Origin: Norana najaformis
Lineage: Eukaryota; Annelida; Clitellata; Crassiclitellata; Hormogastridae
Assembly: GCA_964023275.1 (NCBI GenBank)
Contig: OZ029913.1
Span: forward strand, 47,433,976-47,497,975
Direction of reading: 5' to 3'
DNA length: 64,000 nucleotides
This document shows, piece after piece, positions 46,351 to 57,699 of the stretch (within the stretch, counting starts at the first letter, position 1; each line of letters opens with the position of its first letter). Under the pieces are notes generated by a model, which did no database searches, was not told the DNA's origin, and saw nothing but the letters and a program-made list of their open reading frames with translations. Both the position numbers and the translations under genes were made by a program.

Positions 46351-46619
46351 GAAATGAGAAGAATTTAAATATCCAAGAAATCGCCAGTATATTGGATTTT
46401 TGTTACAGATTTTAATGTAGTCCAAAAATTTGTTAAAAACTAGTAATTTATATCTGTATGTTTTTTTCGGAGGTTTACTGTAACTAAACATTAAACATTA
46501 CTTATTAAAACTTTTTTAATATTCTTTGCTATTTTTACTTACTTATTTAGGAAGAGGATGTCATAATGGACTATGTAAGCTATACAGCATTTCCTTGCGA
46601 CGGAAATGTCCGCAGTATC

Positions 46620-47585
46620 GTAAAAATAATGGGTAAAACGTGTGATATAACATAACGAAAACGTGCTGAAATTGAGATTTGGATGAAAGAAGGATTTCAT
46701 GCGTCTGAAATTGCCCAGAAGTTTGGTGTTAGTGCTCCGTCTGTGACCCGAATCCAAAAGTGACTGACGACCGATGAAGGTCTGTCGTCCAGACGATCCG
46801 GTAAATGCGGTCGAAGAAGGATAACGTCACCTCGTGATGGCTCGCTTTTGGTCAGAGAATGCAAAAAATCGAAACTGCAGGTTATGCTGGAACAGCATGG
46901 AGTTGTCGTAAGTTCGCGAAGTGTCAGACGGAGGCTGCTGGATTCTGGACTTCGAGCGTGTAGACCTCTGAGGAAGCAGAAACCGACACCAAAATTGAAG
47001 GCACAACGACTTCACTGGGCTAAGCAGTTTGAAATCTGGGAACGGGTAAGAAAATTTTATTTCCAATGAAATATGATTGTTTTAATGAGAAATTGAATGT
47101 TGATAATGAAATAATCCTTGCTTGTTTTGTGGTTACTTATTAAGATTAATATGTTATTAATATCTTCGGAACGGGTCGGCTTTACAATGTCCAGGGTAGC
47201 AGCAACAGTACAAATCTGTACTAGAAAAGTCTGCTCCCTCAGCTGCGTGATTGGGCAAAAGATGAAAGGTTTTACTGGGACAGGAGACTTTGTTTTCATG
47301 CATGATGGTGCACATGTCACAAAGATCGAGAAGTAACACGTTTCCTGGACGACCAATGGCATTGGAGTATTACCATGGCCCGGTAACAGCCCGATTGAAA
47401 ATTTGTGGGCTATTCTGAAGTCTCAGTTGAAGAAAAAACCATTACAAATAAGCAACAACTTATCGAAGAACTCATTGGGCTTGGGCTCGCAATATGCTCG
47501 AACATTGCAGAGAACTCCTTCGTTCAATGCCAGAACGAGTTGAAAATTTGAAGATGGCCAAAGGGTCATTTACCAAATATTAACT
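46620..47585 (+). pseudogene. Tc1-type transposase remnant
   Basis: Codes KRAEIEIWMKEGFHASEIAQ then KFGVSAPSVTRIQK (first helix-turn-helix), LSSRRSGKCGRRRITSPRD (basic linker), SKLQVMLEQHGVVVSSRSVR then RRLLDSGLRACRPLRKQKPT (second HTH), LHWAKQFEIW (47010). Across a gap, FVFMHDGAHVT (47295, second catalytic Asp) and LPWPGNSPIENLWAILK (47372, catalytic Glu/Asp region) follow. The first catalytic Asp region is deleted (about 47050-47180). A stop sits at 46762. No clean terminal inverted repeats were found. Cut-and-paste DNA transposon, inactive. Confidence 0.9.
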
Positions 47586-47699
47586 GTATGAAACTTTCTT
47601 CTACTGCACATGTAGAACACGTTTCTGCAATGAAATAAAACGTTAGGTTTATTATTTCATAATTTTTGTTCAGAAATATTGCAAAATAACAACAGAAAA

Positions 47700-48872
47700 G
47701 GGTTACTTGCGACAAATTTCTATTAATTTGGTCAACACTCTAGTGGCTTCACATGATATGCATGTATTTTTGATTCAGCTGTGCCTGAAGTTGCAAGCCA
47801 GCTTGAAATAAGACTTTTGAACCCAGCCAGAGCCATGTAACCGGCGACTTAGTGCTTTTATTATAGCCATGTCCAAGTGGAGAATCACAAACTGATTTTC
47901 TCCAAATTCTGTGCTACCAGTACCACTGAATTTGTTTTGCCAGTGCATAGAGAGGTTGATTAAAAGTGAGAACCGGGATCTGACTTGGAATTAAATGCCT
48001 AACAACATCCCGGACGACTAGCATGAAATGACGAGTCATTGATGCAGTATTGCAACGGTGATTAAACAAGGGTAAAATTGCTGAAATTAGCAAAGGTGAA
48101 TCAATTAGATGACAGTGGCCAGCATGATAGCCAATGACACAATCTGAGAACCAATCTCATTCTCAGCACCGCTGCTGACACTATTTAGGCAAAAGCATCT
48201 AAATAATTTCCTCGTTTCAAAACGAAATCTAATTTAGGAACTGCAGGCTGTGAAATTGGAAAACAGCATGGCATCACCTCTGTGTAGGTAGATGGCAATG
48301 TTGCATCAGATAAAATCGAGAAGTCATTGCGTTCCAAACCACTTTAAGTCTGTGCTTGGAAACTGAAATAATGATAATGACCTGGCCCTGACAAAATCAT
48401 GTTTACCAAGAACAATTACTGGAAAAAGAACCACTAAACTCAAATTTTGAAATAATTCACCACGAATTAGTTTAGCAGTGCGCTTTAAACGAATAGCGTC
48501 TGCATCAGCATTTTTGGCTTGCTCCAGTGCTAACCCGACATTCTCCTTGTAAATCAGTAAAACTTCTTTAACATGATTAAAAGCAGTCAGACCTGGTAAA
48601 TGAAACGAGTTGCTAGTGGTCTTGTCTATCAGGGTCAGGAAATATGCAGCTGAGTTGAGAAATATAAATGTCAATTACTTAACTGGCGATATTACTTTGC
48701 GCCACATTAACTTCAGTTTCGTTATACAAGCGCTTTTCAATTTAGTGGCAATAAATCCATCTCTGCAGGTTTTATGCCAGCAAGCTTTATTTCTTATTAA
48801 AGTTGCAGCCTTCATCAAATTCAGACAAATGATTGGGCAGCTGGCCAATTTCTTTGAAACCACGTAAGTCAC
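47700..48872 (-). pseudogene. Degenerate coding stretch, family unassigned
   Basis: From 48872 down: a HKTCRDGFIATKLKSA piece (His/Cys pattern, 48775), then an open 116-codon frame (48674-48324) with FHLPGLTAFNHVKEVLLIYK, ADAIRLKRTAKLIRGELF and SLFQFPSTDLKWFGTQ. Over stops follow MLFSNFTACSS, FETRKLFRCFCLN, and RRLHGSGWVQKSYFKLACNF near 47800. Codon-like continuity over about 1.1 kb shows it once coded for a large protein. It has the feel of a multicopy transposon-linked gene, but I cannot name it. No match to a catalytic domain. Confidence 0.45.
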
Positions 48873-49425
48873 CAGCCAGGGTTACGTAACCTACACCAAT
48901 ATCCATCCTCTTCGAAGGACAAAGTAACTTTTCGAAGGATGCATTTTGACAAAATATGCATTCTGCCCAAGCAAAAACACTTTTAGATAAAGCTCAGCCA
49001 TTACCATAAAATTAGTTAAAACAGTGAAAATTATCCACAAAGTATCAAAGTAAAATTTTCAACATTGCTGATTCCAAAAGCTGCAGTCAACCGTTTTAAT
49101 TTTGTTACAGATTTTTTTGTATTAACAAGCAAAATCTTTTATTTATTTACCTGAAATAAGCATATATACTCTGATTGTCCTGTGCATTGGACATTTATCA
49201 TTATCATTATCAAAGAGCAACATTTTGACCAGTTAAATACACAGACCACAACTTGGTAGCCACAAAGGTCCAACTCAAACTGAAATTTGTTAAGAGAAAA
49301 AGGAAAATAGGATAAAAACGGAACAAGGAACGGAACAAAAATTAAAAGTGAAGAACAAGGAACTAATGGAGAAGATAGCAGAACATCTAGAAGAGTATAA
49401 TGGCCCCTCAACAAAAGAAAGATGG
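48873..49425. other. Intergenic, no gene recognised
   Basis: A 91-codon frame (49139-49414, minus) has no known feature. Confidence 0.55.
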
Positions 49426-51092
49426 AACAGGTTGAAGAACACCATCATTAAGAATACGACAGAAATTGTGGGTTTTAATCAGCTACCAACAATCAAAAAA
49501 CATGGATAACGGAAGAGATGCTCTGGGATAATGGAGGCGCGAAGAAAATGGAAACATCAAAGCACAGAAGAGGCAAGACAGGAGTATAGAAGATTGAACA
49601 AAAAAATACGAAGAACAACAGATAAAGCCGGAGAAAAAGGGTGGGAGGAGCAATGTAAAGACCAGGAATCATTGCAGCAGCGTGGAAGATACGGTCTGGT
49701 ATAAGAAAGCAAATATCAAAAGAAGTCGAGTGCAAAGAGGAGGAATCACAGTCTGCATGGAGCTAATGAAGACAAAGCAGATGGAAAGAATACGAGGAAG
49801 ACATTTATCAACTGCATGTATTCGAATATATGAGGTAAAGCAGATACAGAACTGCACCGTCGACAGTATGGAAGACATTGGACCGGAGGTGTTGAAATAT
49901 GATGTGCTGGCAGCAAAAAAACAACAAATCTGAAGGATTAGGTAATATATTGGCAGAAATGCTTAAAAATCTGGGTAACAAAGCAATGATGGAGTTATTA
50001 AGGCTTTGCCCAGATATACACACAACTGGAGTATGGCCGGAAAACTTTCTACAGACCATAATGATTCCACACAAAAAGAAACCAAGGATCATGCATTTGA
50101 CAGAGTCGACTGGGGAAGACTAATGCAAGTACTCAGAAGACTGGGAGTGGATTGGAAGAACAGAACGCTTATAGGAAATCTATACATGGGCCAGAAAATA
50201 CGGATCAGAATAGATGGAGAATATTCAGAACCCGGAAAGCTAGGCAGAGAAGTGAGACAATGGTGCCCATTCTCACCACTACTCTTCAACATCTACATAG
50301 AAAAGAGGCTCTAGAAGATGTGGAAGAAGGAATTATGGTCGGAGGCAAGACTAGTTAATGCTCTAAGATTCGCCAAGCAATGTGTCGGTAGCCCGGAGGG
50401 TCTACAAAGAATGATGGACAGTCTGGACACCCTATCAATCGAGTATGGTATGAAAATTAATATCAAGAAGAGGATAATAAGCAAAGGAGAAGAAACAATG
50501 GTAAGAATAAACATCAAGAAGCGTCAAGAAGAAGGAGAGGAAATAGAACAAGTAAAAGGATTCTGCTACCTGGGGGGGAGCCGTTGTCACGCAAGATGAC
50601 AAATGCCACAAGGAAATAAAAAGGCAAAGACGCATACACAAAACAACAAGAGGAAAAAAGAACAAGAACTTAAAGAAACGAATGATTAAAACTCACATGG
50701 AGCGTGGTGCTGTATAGATCCGAAATATGGACCATGAGAAAGGAGGAAATTAAGAGATTGGAGTCCTTAGAAATGTGGATATGGCGCAGGATGGAATAAG
50801 TTAGTTGGATGGAGCACATAACAAATGAGGAGGTGCTAAAAAGAGTTGGGGAAGAAAGATCTATGACAGCTACAATAAAGAGTAGGCAGCGAAAATGGAT
50901 TGGTCATATATTGAGAGGGAACTCAATCTAGAGAACCGTAAATGAGGGCAGAATGGAGGGGAGGAGGATACGAGGAAGACCCAGACAGATGCTGCTGGAT
51001 TTAGATGATGACAGAAGGATACAGCACAAAGAGGAGTGGGATCATCGGACGTTTGAACCTGTCTGAGGGCAGAGAACCAGAAGAAGAAGAAT
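49426..51092 (+). mobile_element. RTE-like (APE-type) LINE, RT with internal deletion
   Basis: Frames in order: linker TWITEEML...STEEARQEYRRLNKKIRR-type (49500-49600), GLGNILAEMLKNLGNKAMMELLRL then LCPDIHTTGVWPENF (49935-50045), a jump over motif A to HAFDRVDWGRLMQVLRRLGV then DWKNRTLIGNLYMGQKIRIR (50090-50215), REVRQWCPFSPLLFNIYIEK (motif B, 50250). Next VNALRFAKQ replaces FADDQ (catalytic Asp pair deleted, 50365). Then SPEGLQRMMDSL, EQVKGFCYLG, LKKRMIKTHM, SEIWTMRKEEIKRLESLEMW and GRMEGRRIRGRPRQMLLD follow to about 51060. The 3' end has a short AGAAGAAGAA stretch. Inactive. Confidence 0.85.
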
Positions 51093-51132
51093 ACAATGGC
51101 ATTGACTGTTAATAAAAAATCTCCTGAAGTTT

Positions 51133-51559
51133 GTGTTCAGTATTGAGTTATTTCATTAAACTGATCTTGTAGCAGAAGACAAAGTCAATTTCTATATTGA
51201 AGAACTGACGGTCACAGTAAATTTAAATTTTTACATTCTCCTGAAGCAGATTCCATTGTTGTTGGCAAATTTCGGCCTTACTTTTTGACAAATATAGATC
51301 AAAATGATGTTGAGGGCTCTGTCATGATCACATTTTCAGTATTGAGTTATTTTAGTGTTCAGTATTGAGTTATTTCATTAAACTGATCTTGTAGCAGAAG
51401 ACAAAGTCAATTTCTATATTGAAGAACTGACGGTCACAGTAAATTTAAATTTTTACATTCTCCTGAAGCAGATTCCATTGTTGTTGGCAAATTTCGGCCT
51501 TACTTTTTGACAAATATAGATCAAAATGATGTTGAGGGCTCTGTCATGATCACATTTTT
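51133..51559. repeat. Tandem duplication, 222-bp period
   Basis: 51133-51337 recurs at 51355-51559 with essentially full identity. The first unit ends with a 17-bp partial third start (CAGTATTGAGTTATTTT), pointing to slippage or unequal exchange. Confidence 0.95.
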
Positions 51560-51717
51560 TTATCTTCAGATTCCAGTCCATATTCTGCTGATGTCGGTAT
51601 TCTCCATATTCAATCCATATTCTCCTTCTACTTGAGGTACCGGATTTCTTTTGAAGATTTTCTGTTGAAGTGGTGGCACCATACAAAATTTGTCACATGA
51701 TTGGCTGACTCTCAAAG

Positions 51718-51758
51718 CAAGATTGTAGATAAAAGCCCAGCTTTTATCTACAATCTTG
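51718..51758. repeat. Perfect hairpin, 19-bp arms, 3-nt loop
   Basis: 51718-51736 is the exact reverse complement of 51740-51758 (CAAGATTGTAGATAAAAGC), with CCA between. It is not part of a recognisable element; it could be a transcribed hairpin or a cruciform-prone site. Confidence 0.95.
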
Positions 51759-51889
51759 CCATCAAACCTACAGTTACAAGCTTTCTTAATAGCCGAAAAC
51801 TATTAAATCTATTACTGACACAAGAAACTCACATGTAGCACACAAACACTTCGATCTGACTGATTTATAAGACAGGGAGAGGTTTATAT

Positions 51890-52165
51890 AATAAATATAA
51901 TAATTATTATCATTAATAAAAAACTTATAGATCGCCGATATCTAATGCACAAAGCATTAACCGATGGCGCTTCAGATTTAATCCGCGTTCAGGTCCAGTC
52001 CACTAAGACGGAGAGGCAACCAACGGCGGATAAGCCAACTGAAAAAGTTAAGTCTTAAGTCGAGAACGAAATGACGTAACAGAATGAGCATAACGCACTG
52101 ATACAGGAAGAATTCAAAAATTCGGACCAGCAACCGAAAAAGCTCGCCTACCAACTTGGTCATTT
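51890..52165 (-). mobile_element. CR1/L2-like LINE 3' end, strongly truncated
   Basis: From 52165 down one frame codes ASFSVAGPNF, then LPVSVRYAHSVTSFRSRLKT and LFQLAYPPL (the C-terminal VWNSLP...FKxxLKTxLF block). A 3' UTR of about 90 bp ends in ATCGGCGATCTATAAG and an AT-rich TAATAATTATTAT tail (51890-51930). Confidence 0.75.
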
Positions 52166-54333
52166 AGGAAAGTGTCTGTTTACGCTAAATTGCTTTTATT
52201 TTCCAATAAAATAGAAAAATAAAAAACTTGAAAATTAGCAATATCGTCATTAGATTAACGATAGTCTAACCAACCAAACTCTTGTGTATCAGAGTTACAA
52301 ATGTCACAAACCACTACCATTTTATAACTGTGTTATAAAATGGTAGTATTTGTATATCTATGATAAAGAATAATAAATTGGTGAAGCAGCCTATTTACTA
52401 TTTTACATTAGTAAATGGAAATGATGATGATAAAGTTCGAAAGTTTGAAATGGATGAAATCATCCACTTATTTTATACAAAATCAAATAATGATGTTGTG
52501 GAAGTCCTAACTGGTATGTATTCATTTAACAATAAGTCTATTAACATTTATATTTTTGTATAAAACCAAAACACGACACATCCCGCAATTATGGAGCAAA
52601 ACCCGTTACTCCATCGTTACTCTAGTGGCAGCTAAAATGACGAAAAGCAATAATTAAAGCAAAATTAAGGTGAAGATAACGTTATAATAATTAGCCCTAT
52701 GGTGTCCTTAATTAATCATGTGTTATGAAATGACTTAAATTTAAACATCAGAACCAGGAACATGTGTTGACATGCCTATGAAGTCTGACTATTCGAAGAC
52801 AGTAATTCTAGGGGTAGCTGGATAGCTTGCGTGCAACACGTTTCTGTCCATAGAACACAGTGGCACAAACAGGGCCAAGTTCACTATTACAAGTCACAGC
52901 ACATGACATTGGATTGGACAGGTCACCAGTCTCAACGTCTGGGCCACTGTTCATAATAATTTCTTCACAACATCATTTAGAACGACTCCCAAGTGGACAA
53001 GTGACAAGTCTCTGCAGCTCAGTAACTGCTCATATTGGGCTTTCGGTAGGAGTGCTGGGAGGATGTTGCTATCTGTACCTTGTGGGGCTGCATTGCAATT
53101 CCTTGTATGTTATTCCTTCAACCTTGTAATGTGCTTTCCTCTTTCTCTCTGAAGTTTGCTGTTTTGGTTGTCTTAAATGTTTGTACTGCAGTAATGTTGT
53201 AATGTTCAGTTCAAATTCTGCTCTTTTGGATTAACTGTGTTTATGACTTCTTTTTCCTGACTTCACATTGCATTTTCGTTAAATTAACTGAAGTTTGATC
53301 AAGTCCTCCAGTGACGCTGCGTGTTTTCTGGGTTCATTAGATTCCAACATTCAGCTAGGCCAAAGCATTCACCATTCATTGTCCCTGCAAAAATAACTTA
53401 ATTCTCTATGATGTAAGCAACAATCATTCGTTATGCTCCTCACTTGATGAACCTTTATTATCCTTGGAATTTCAGTGTGTCTGCAGAAGGAACAGTGATG
53501 TCAATTTTGTGAATGTCTGATTCAGACACCATGAACAGATCAACAGCAATAATATCCTTCAATGAATTGTATACCAAGTGGCATTAACAAAACCATACTC
53601 ATCGTGAATGAGACTTTTCATCGGATACAAATGCTTGAAACATCGGTACTGTGATGCTGGCAAATCACTAATATATAGTTGTCTTTTGTTTCTTCCGCTT
53701 GTAGTTTTTCAATGTTCAGCTTTACTTTCTCCCTGCAGCGTCTTTGCCTTTCTACAACTATAATCACATAATACATCATAATCAGCATTAATGCCTTAAA
53801 AAGTTTGAAGAATAAATGCAATACTGTCACTAGAGTAACGTACATGTGTCTGGTGTATAACGTTATGGTAATGACCGTTACTCTAATGACGAAAATACCA
53901 GGAATTGTTACCTGTATTATTGCTCAATAATGTCAACGGTGATTCACGTTGTTAAACATGGTAATGCCTTTATTCAATAATAAAAAACACCAAAGCCATT
54001 CCAAAATGAACATACCCTTTTTTCTTGTATCCTGCTTCAGCTTATTTATATAAATTTTGGTGCCAGGGACGCAATTCAACAGTTTTATAATTTGGAGGTT
54101 GTTTAAACGGAAAGTCAAATTTTCTTGCAGGAGTGCCACGCTAGCTATCGCTCATAATTGCTGTAGTAGTTCCTCAGTGTAACGATAGCTTATGGCATCA
54201 AAGGCCTTTGCGTCGCCCTCCTTCTTTACCCAGGCTGGCACTACCCCAAACAAGGCAGTGGCGGAGTTATATCGCTCATAATAAAATATACCAAATATTT
54301 TAAAAATTCTCTTTTCCCTTTTATACTTATGTA
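52166..54333. other. Intergenic; two unassigned frames
   Basis: A 67-codon frame (52360-52563, plus) and an 89-codon frame (52860-53129, plus) are open without recognisable features. Bases 54113-54150 repeat part of the flank of the SINE foldback at 54.33 kb. Confidence 0.45.
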
Positions 54334-54645
54334 TTCTAGTGCCATGCTAACTATACCTATACTAACATATGATGACAATGATTATGTTGAGGTGGTTTCC
54401 TTGTTGACTTTCTCACAGACAATTGTGGGTGAGCAACTTGTCGCAGTGGTATAGGGGTATGGGCTGTGCCTCGTAACCGGAGGGTCACGGTTTCGAATCT
54501 GCGTAGCAACATTGGACAAGTTGCTCACTCACAACTGCCTGTGAGGGAGGTAACAGGAATAAACCTCATTCATCTCATCATTATCATCATATTTTAGTAT
54601 GAGGTATAGTTAGCATGACACTCCTGCAAGAATACAATAACTTTT
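54334..54645. repeat. Foldback built on a SINE, tRNA-like head at the centre
   Basis: 54334-54432 and 54510-54645 are inverted copies of the SINE body, its CAT-rich tail and about 40 bp of common flank (AGTGCCATGCTAACTATACC / GGTATAGTTAGCATGACACT). Between the arms is one plus-strand tRNA-derived head (54440-54505) with box A-like GTGGTATAGGGGTATGG and box B GGTTTCGAATC. Because flank is shared too, this is a local inverted duplication or repair event, not two independent SINE insertions. Confidence 0.75.
54442..54590 (+). mobile_element. tRNA-derived SINE, plus-strand copy
   Basis: Second copy of the SINE at 7428-7640: same head, CCTCGTAACCGGAGGGTC between the boxes, the body with GGACAAGTTGCTCAC and CTGTGAGG, and a CATCATTATCATCAT tail. 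It is diverged by about 15-20 percent by eye. Confidence 0.75.
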
Positions 54646-54721
54646 TACTTAATAAAGGCAGAGTCGGATCCCGAAACAGAGCGTCACAGTGTCGACTCCC
54701 TTAAGGAAGCGGCCAATCCTA

Positions 54722-55205
54722 AACCTTCCTAAGAGAAAAAGAACACCATGGGTACAGGCGATACGAAAGACCATTTTAAGACGGAAGTACACCACCCGTC
54801 CGTATATCGGAGTGTGGAGCTTGGCCCCGCAAAGTTATGTCCCGACCGAGAACGACACACTAACAGCTCAGTCTTCACACATTTCATCTATTTTCCTCTG
54901 CCCATCCCGCTGCACTTTAGCTCTAAACTCCTTGTATCGACATGGATAATTTATTATCAGATCCCTGTTATTCACGATCAAATGAAGGGTCTCGTCAGCA
55001 AGCCAGTGTTTCTGTTGTTTTTTCTTTGCATGTCCTTTTAAATTTCCCCCAAAACCGAATTTCTGCTCCGCCCAAAAACTCATCCGTGGTTATTTTCTCG
55101 TGTGCTGTTTTCAAAGCATCGAATCTGTTGACAGTATCGACTTCAAATTTCGCTACCTTCTCCTCTTTCAAATATTCTAGGTTCAAGGGCGGGACTGAAG
55201 CCTGG
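54722..55205 (-). mobile_element. RTE-like LINE linker fragment (copy 2)
   Basis: From 55205 down: VAKFEVDTVNRFDALKTAHE, then KITTDEFLGG (end of the endonuclease-RT linker's first part), a frameshift, then KKKQQKHWLADETLHLIV, PCRYKEFRAKVQRDGQRKID and EMCED, running to about 54868. It matches the fragment at 43965-44180 but extends further. Bases 54722-54860 also match the flank 42768-42921, so the two loci are related by a segmental duplication. Confidence 0.65.
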
Positions 55206-55681
55206 CTTTTTCCCGCATAGCCTGAGTTGCCACCAACAATTGATGATCCGAGTCAGAGTCTGCTCTAGTGTATGTCTTACAGTTCATCACTCTAGTTTTC
55301 CATCGTTATAAAGTCAATCTGATTCCTCGTGTGTCATTCAAAGTCTAAACGTGTCCTTGAGACCACCGACAACCGACAATTCATTTATCTCCAGTTCTTG
55401 ACTTAACGGCTGAACTTCTGCTCTTTTTATGTGTTTAGGACAGGTTTCATCGTTATAGCACTGTTTAAGGCCTACAGATTTGTTTATTTTTAATAGACGG
55501 CATTCTGTAACAAAATCTGTTACATCTTGTATTTTTGAGGTTCTGCTGTTTTGCAAGTAACTCATTGAACACTTCCCAGTTACTTCAATATTACCGACTT
55601 CATCAGCAGAGACGACCAATGAGAAGGCGTAAATAACTAGTGGGACTGAACATCGAGATGTAATACGGTATCTTTTACGTT
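55206..55681. other. Spacer, no gene recognised
   Basis: A 93-codon frame (55338-55619, minus) is open but unassigned. Confidence 0.5.
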
Positions 55682-55738
55682 CCCGCGACTTAGCTTTCGT
55701 TGGGCGCTGTAGAAATTTTGAGATTACGATTACGATTA
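55682..55738 (+). mobile_element. LINE 3' tail, about 57 bp
   Basis: CGCGACTTAGCTTTCGTTGG and GCGCTGTAGAAATTTTGAG followed by ATTACGATTACGATTAG: the last bases of the L2-like LINE plus a short tandem tail. It stands directly before the duplicated peptide exon. Confidence 0.65.
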
Positions 55739-55744
55739 GTTACA

Positions 55745-55887
55745 ACATAAAATAAGCTCAAATATTGTTTTCTTTGGCAGGCCTCGTAATTTTCATGCTG
55801 ATCATCACTTAAGCTAATTTACAGCCAATTCCAGTGAAAAGCAAAAGATGTGATGAAGTTGCGAAGCGTGCGTACGTCGCTACGTAT
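55745..55887 (+). pseudogene. Broken copy of the six-cysteine peptide exon
   Basis: Matches 44385-44525 at about 88 percent by eye, including 35 bp of intron and the splice acceptor (TTTTCTTTGGCAG). A stop interrupts the signal peptide (ACTTAAGC for CATTGAAGC), and one or two lost bases after the KSKRCD codons shift the frame, so only C1 is retained. The copy ends abruptly at 55887 where RTE-like LINE sequence begins. It is non-functional. Confidence 0.8.
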
Positions 55888-56335
55888 GCTTTTGTGCCAA
55901 CTGCTTCTGTCCATTGTTTCTCGAACATCGATAACATTGATGTTGTCGATCCATGTCATCTTGGGTCTTCCCTCGAACTCGGGATCCAGAAATTGTGCCT
56001 TGTAGCATATGGCCGAAATGTGAAACCTTCGTCTTTTGATTAATCCAAGCAGACTCCTGCAGTCTCTTGGGTCCGCTAATTTGTCTTCTTAGTAGTCCAC
56101 GGTACTCTAAGAATCTGCCGCAGACACTTCATTTCAAATGCATTGAATTTTACTCCTTCATCTCTCTTTGTGGTCCAGACCTCACAGCCATACTATGCTT
56201 TAACGCAGTTGCCCTTCAGGAAACATTCATTGAGCCGGACAGAAGTGAGGACTGGTCATCCCAGAACAATGCGTGATAAACTGTCTCCAAATCTTGAGAA
56301 CTCCTTCCTGCCTCGAGTTTACAGAAATGTTTAGA
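55888..56335 (-). mobile_element. RTE/BovB-like LINE, C-terminal part
   Basis: From 56335 down, across frameshifts: SRQEGVLKIWRQF, YGxEVWTTKRDEGVKFNAFE then MKCLRQILRVPW (near 56110-56180), RRFHISAICYKAQFLDPEFEGRPKMTWIDNINV-like sequence (55920-56020, given by its blocks only) and the end near 55888. These are the post-palm blocks of APE-type LINEs (YGCE-WT, AFEMKCLRR, GRPK-TW-DNI). It is 5'-truncated and abuts the broken exon. Confidence 0.75.
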
Positions 56336-57161
56336 AAATATGTTATTATTATTACCGCGATTAGTATTAATGTCTCCAAAGTGTACACTTGTGGGAGCTT
56401 GTTCAGGTCACGCCAGGCATGGACTCAATGAAACGGTCATTAATTCAAGACTTCTTCCTCTAGCGTATGCGGTTGATTTAAAGATGAAATGATTAAAATA
56501 TCCGCAGAATTGTTAATGTGTTCTGCGAAGAAGTTACCAAACTGACAGAAAGCGCACGAGGTAGCCACGCTGGGTGTAAACAACCATCTTGTGACACTGT
56601 ACGTAACACTGCTCCAGTACCACGCGCTAACGGAATATTATTTGTGCGATGATGGCACGTGCCAATAACCTGTCTGTAGAAAGGTATGTTAGAAGGCGTG
56701 TTAGATGGAGTGTCAGAAGAGGGCTACGGAACTATGATATAGTTCTCTTCCACCGATTATGATGGAGGTTTCTCGTCCAGTTAGCATTGTTAAGTTTTCA
56801 TCGTTTATTCACTATTATCATTCATCACATGAATGTCTTTCTGCTACAATGTCTGTTAGTAACGCGAACGAGATTCTTGTTCAATCAGAGTTACACTACG
56901 GAGCGAATAATGGCCTACGACGAACTTCAGATCTATTCATAAAACTTCGGATCTATCTCAGCAACGTCTAACCCTCGACTGCTTAGTATAGAGCCTGCCT
57001 GTGCAATGTTCACAAAGTGGTCTGTCTACGTATCTCTCTCTGTATCTGTACCCGACTGGCTTCCTGTCTCTCTTTCTCTGATTCTACAATTGCTGTCTGC
57101 GGGCTGTGAGTCACCCGCCAGCCAGCCAAGATTCCATCGCTCTGTCTGAACAAAACAATAA
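56336..57161. other. Intergenic, no gene recognised
   Basis: A 70-codon frame (56759-56971, plus) is unassigned; nothing else is visible. Confidence 0.55.
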
Positions 57162-57461
57162 TTCATAAGCTGTATCTCCTACACGCTGTCAAGAGCCTAA
57201 TGTGAAGCAGCTGCTGGTATCAGTTGGCATCAGTTGATATTTCTGCACTAGCTGTCCCCTCTCTTCCTCCTTACTTTCAACAACTACTAAACTGAGTGAG
57301 CCTGGTAATACTTCATAAGCTGTATCTCCTACACGCTGTCAAGAGCCTAATGTGAAGCAGCTGCTGGTATCAGTTGGCATCAGTTGATATTTCTGCACTA
57401 GCTGTCCCCTCTCTTCCTCCTTACTTTCAACAACTACTAAACTGAGTGAGCCTGGTAATAC
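57162..57461. repeat. Perfect tandem duplication, 2 x 150 bp
   Basis: 57162-57311 recurs unchanged at 57312-57461. No coding function is evident. Confidence 0.95.
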
Positions 57462-57699
57462 TTCCATACGTACTTAAATTAACTTGGTTGTAGAATGTCG
57501 TTTATTGCATATAAAAGTGTGAAGCTTGAGAGAGTTCTAGCGGGAGAGTTGCAAGTAGGTTTTAGTGAAGGATCAACGAAGAGTTGCCTATCAAGCGTGT
57601 TAAAAAAAACGGTTCAAAGTCGAATATGAGTTGTTGCCAAGAACGCACGCCTTCAGCTAATAACATAAACGGGGGTTCATGACAAAACACGTTCGCTCA

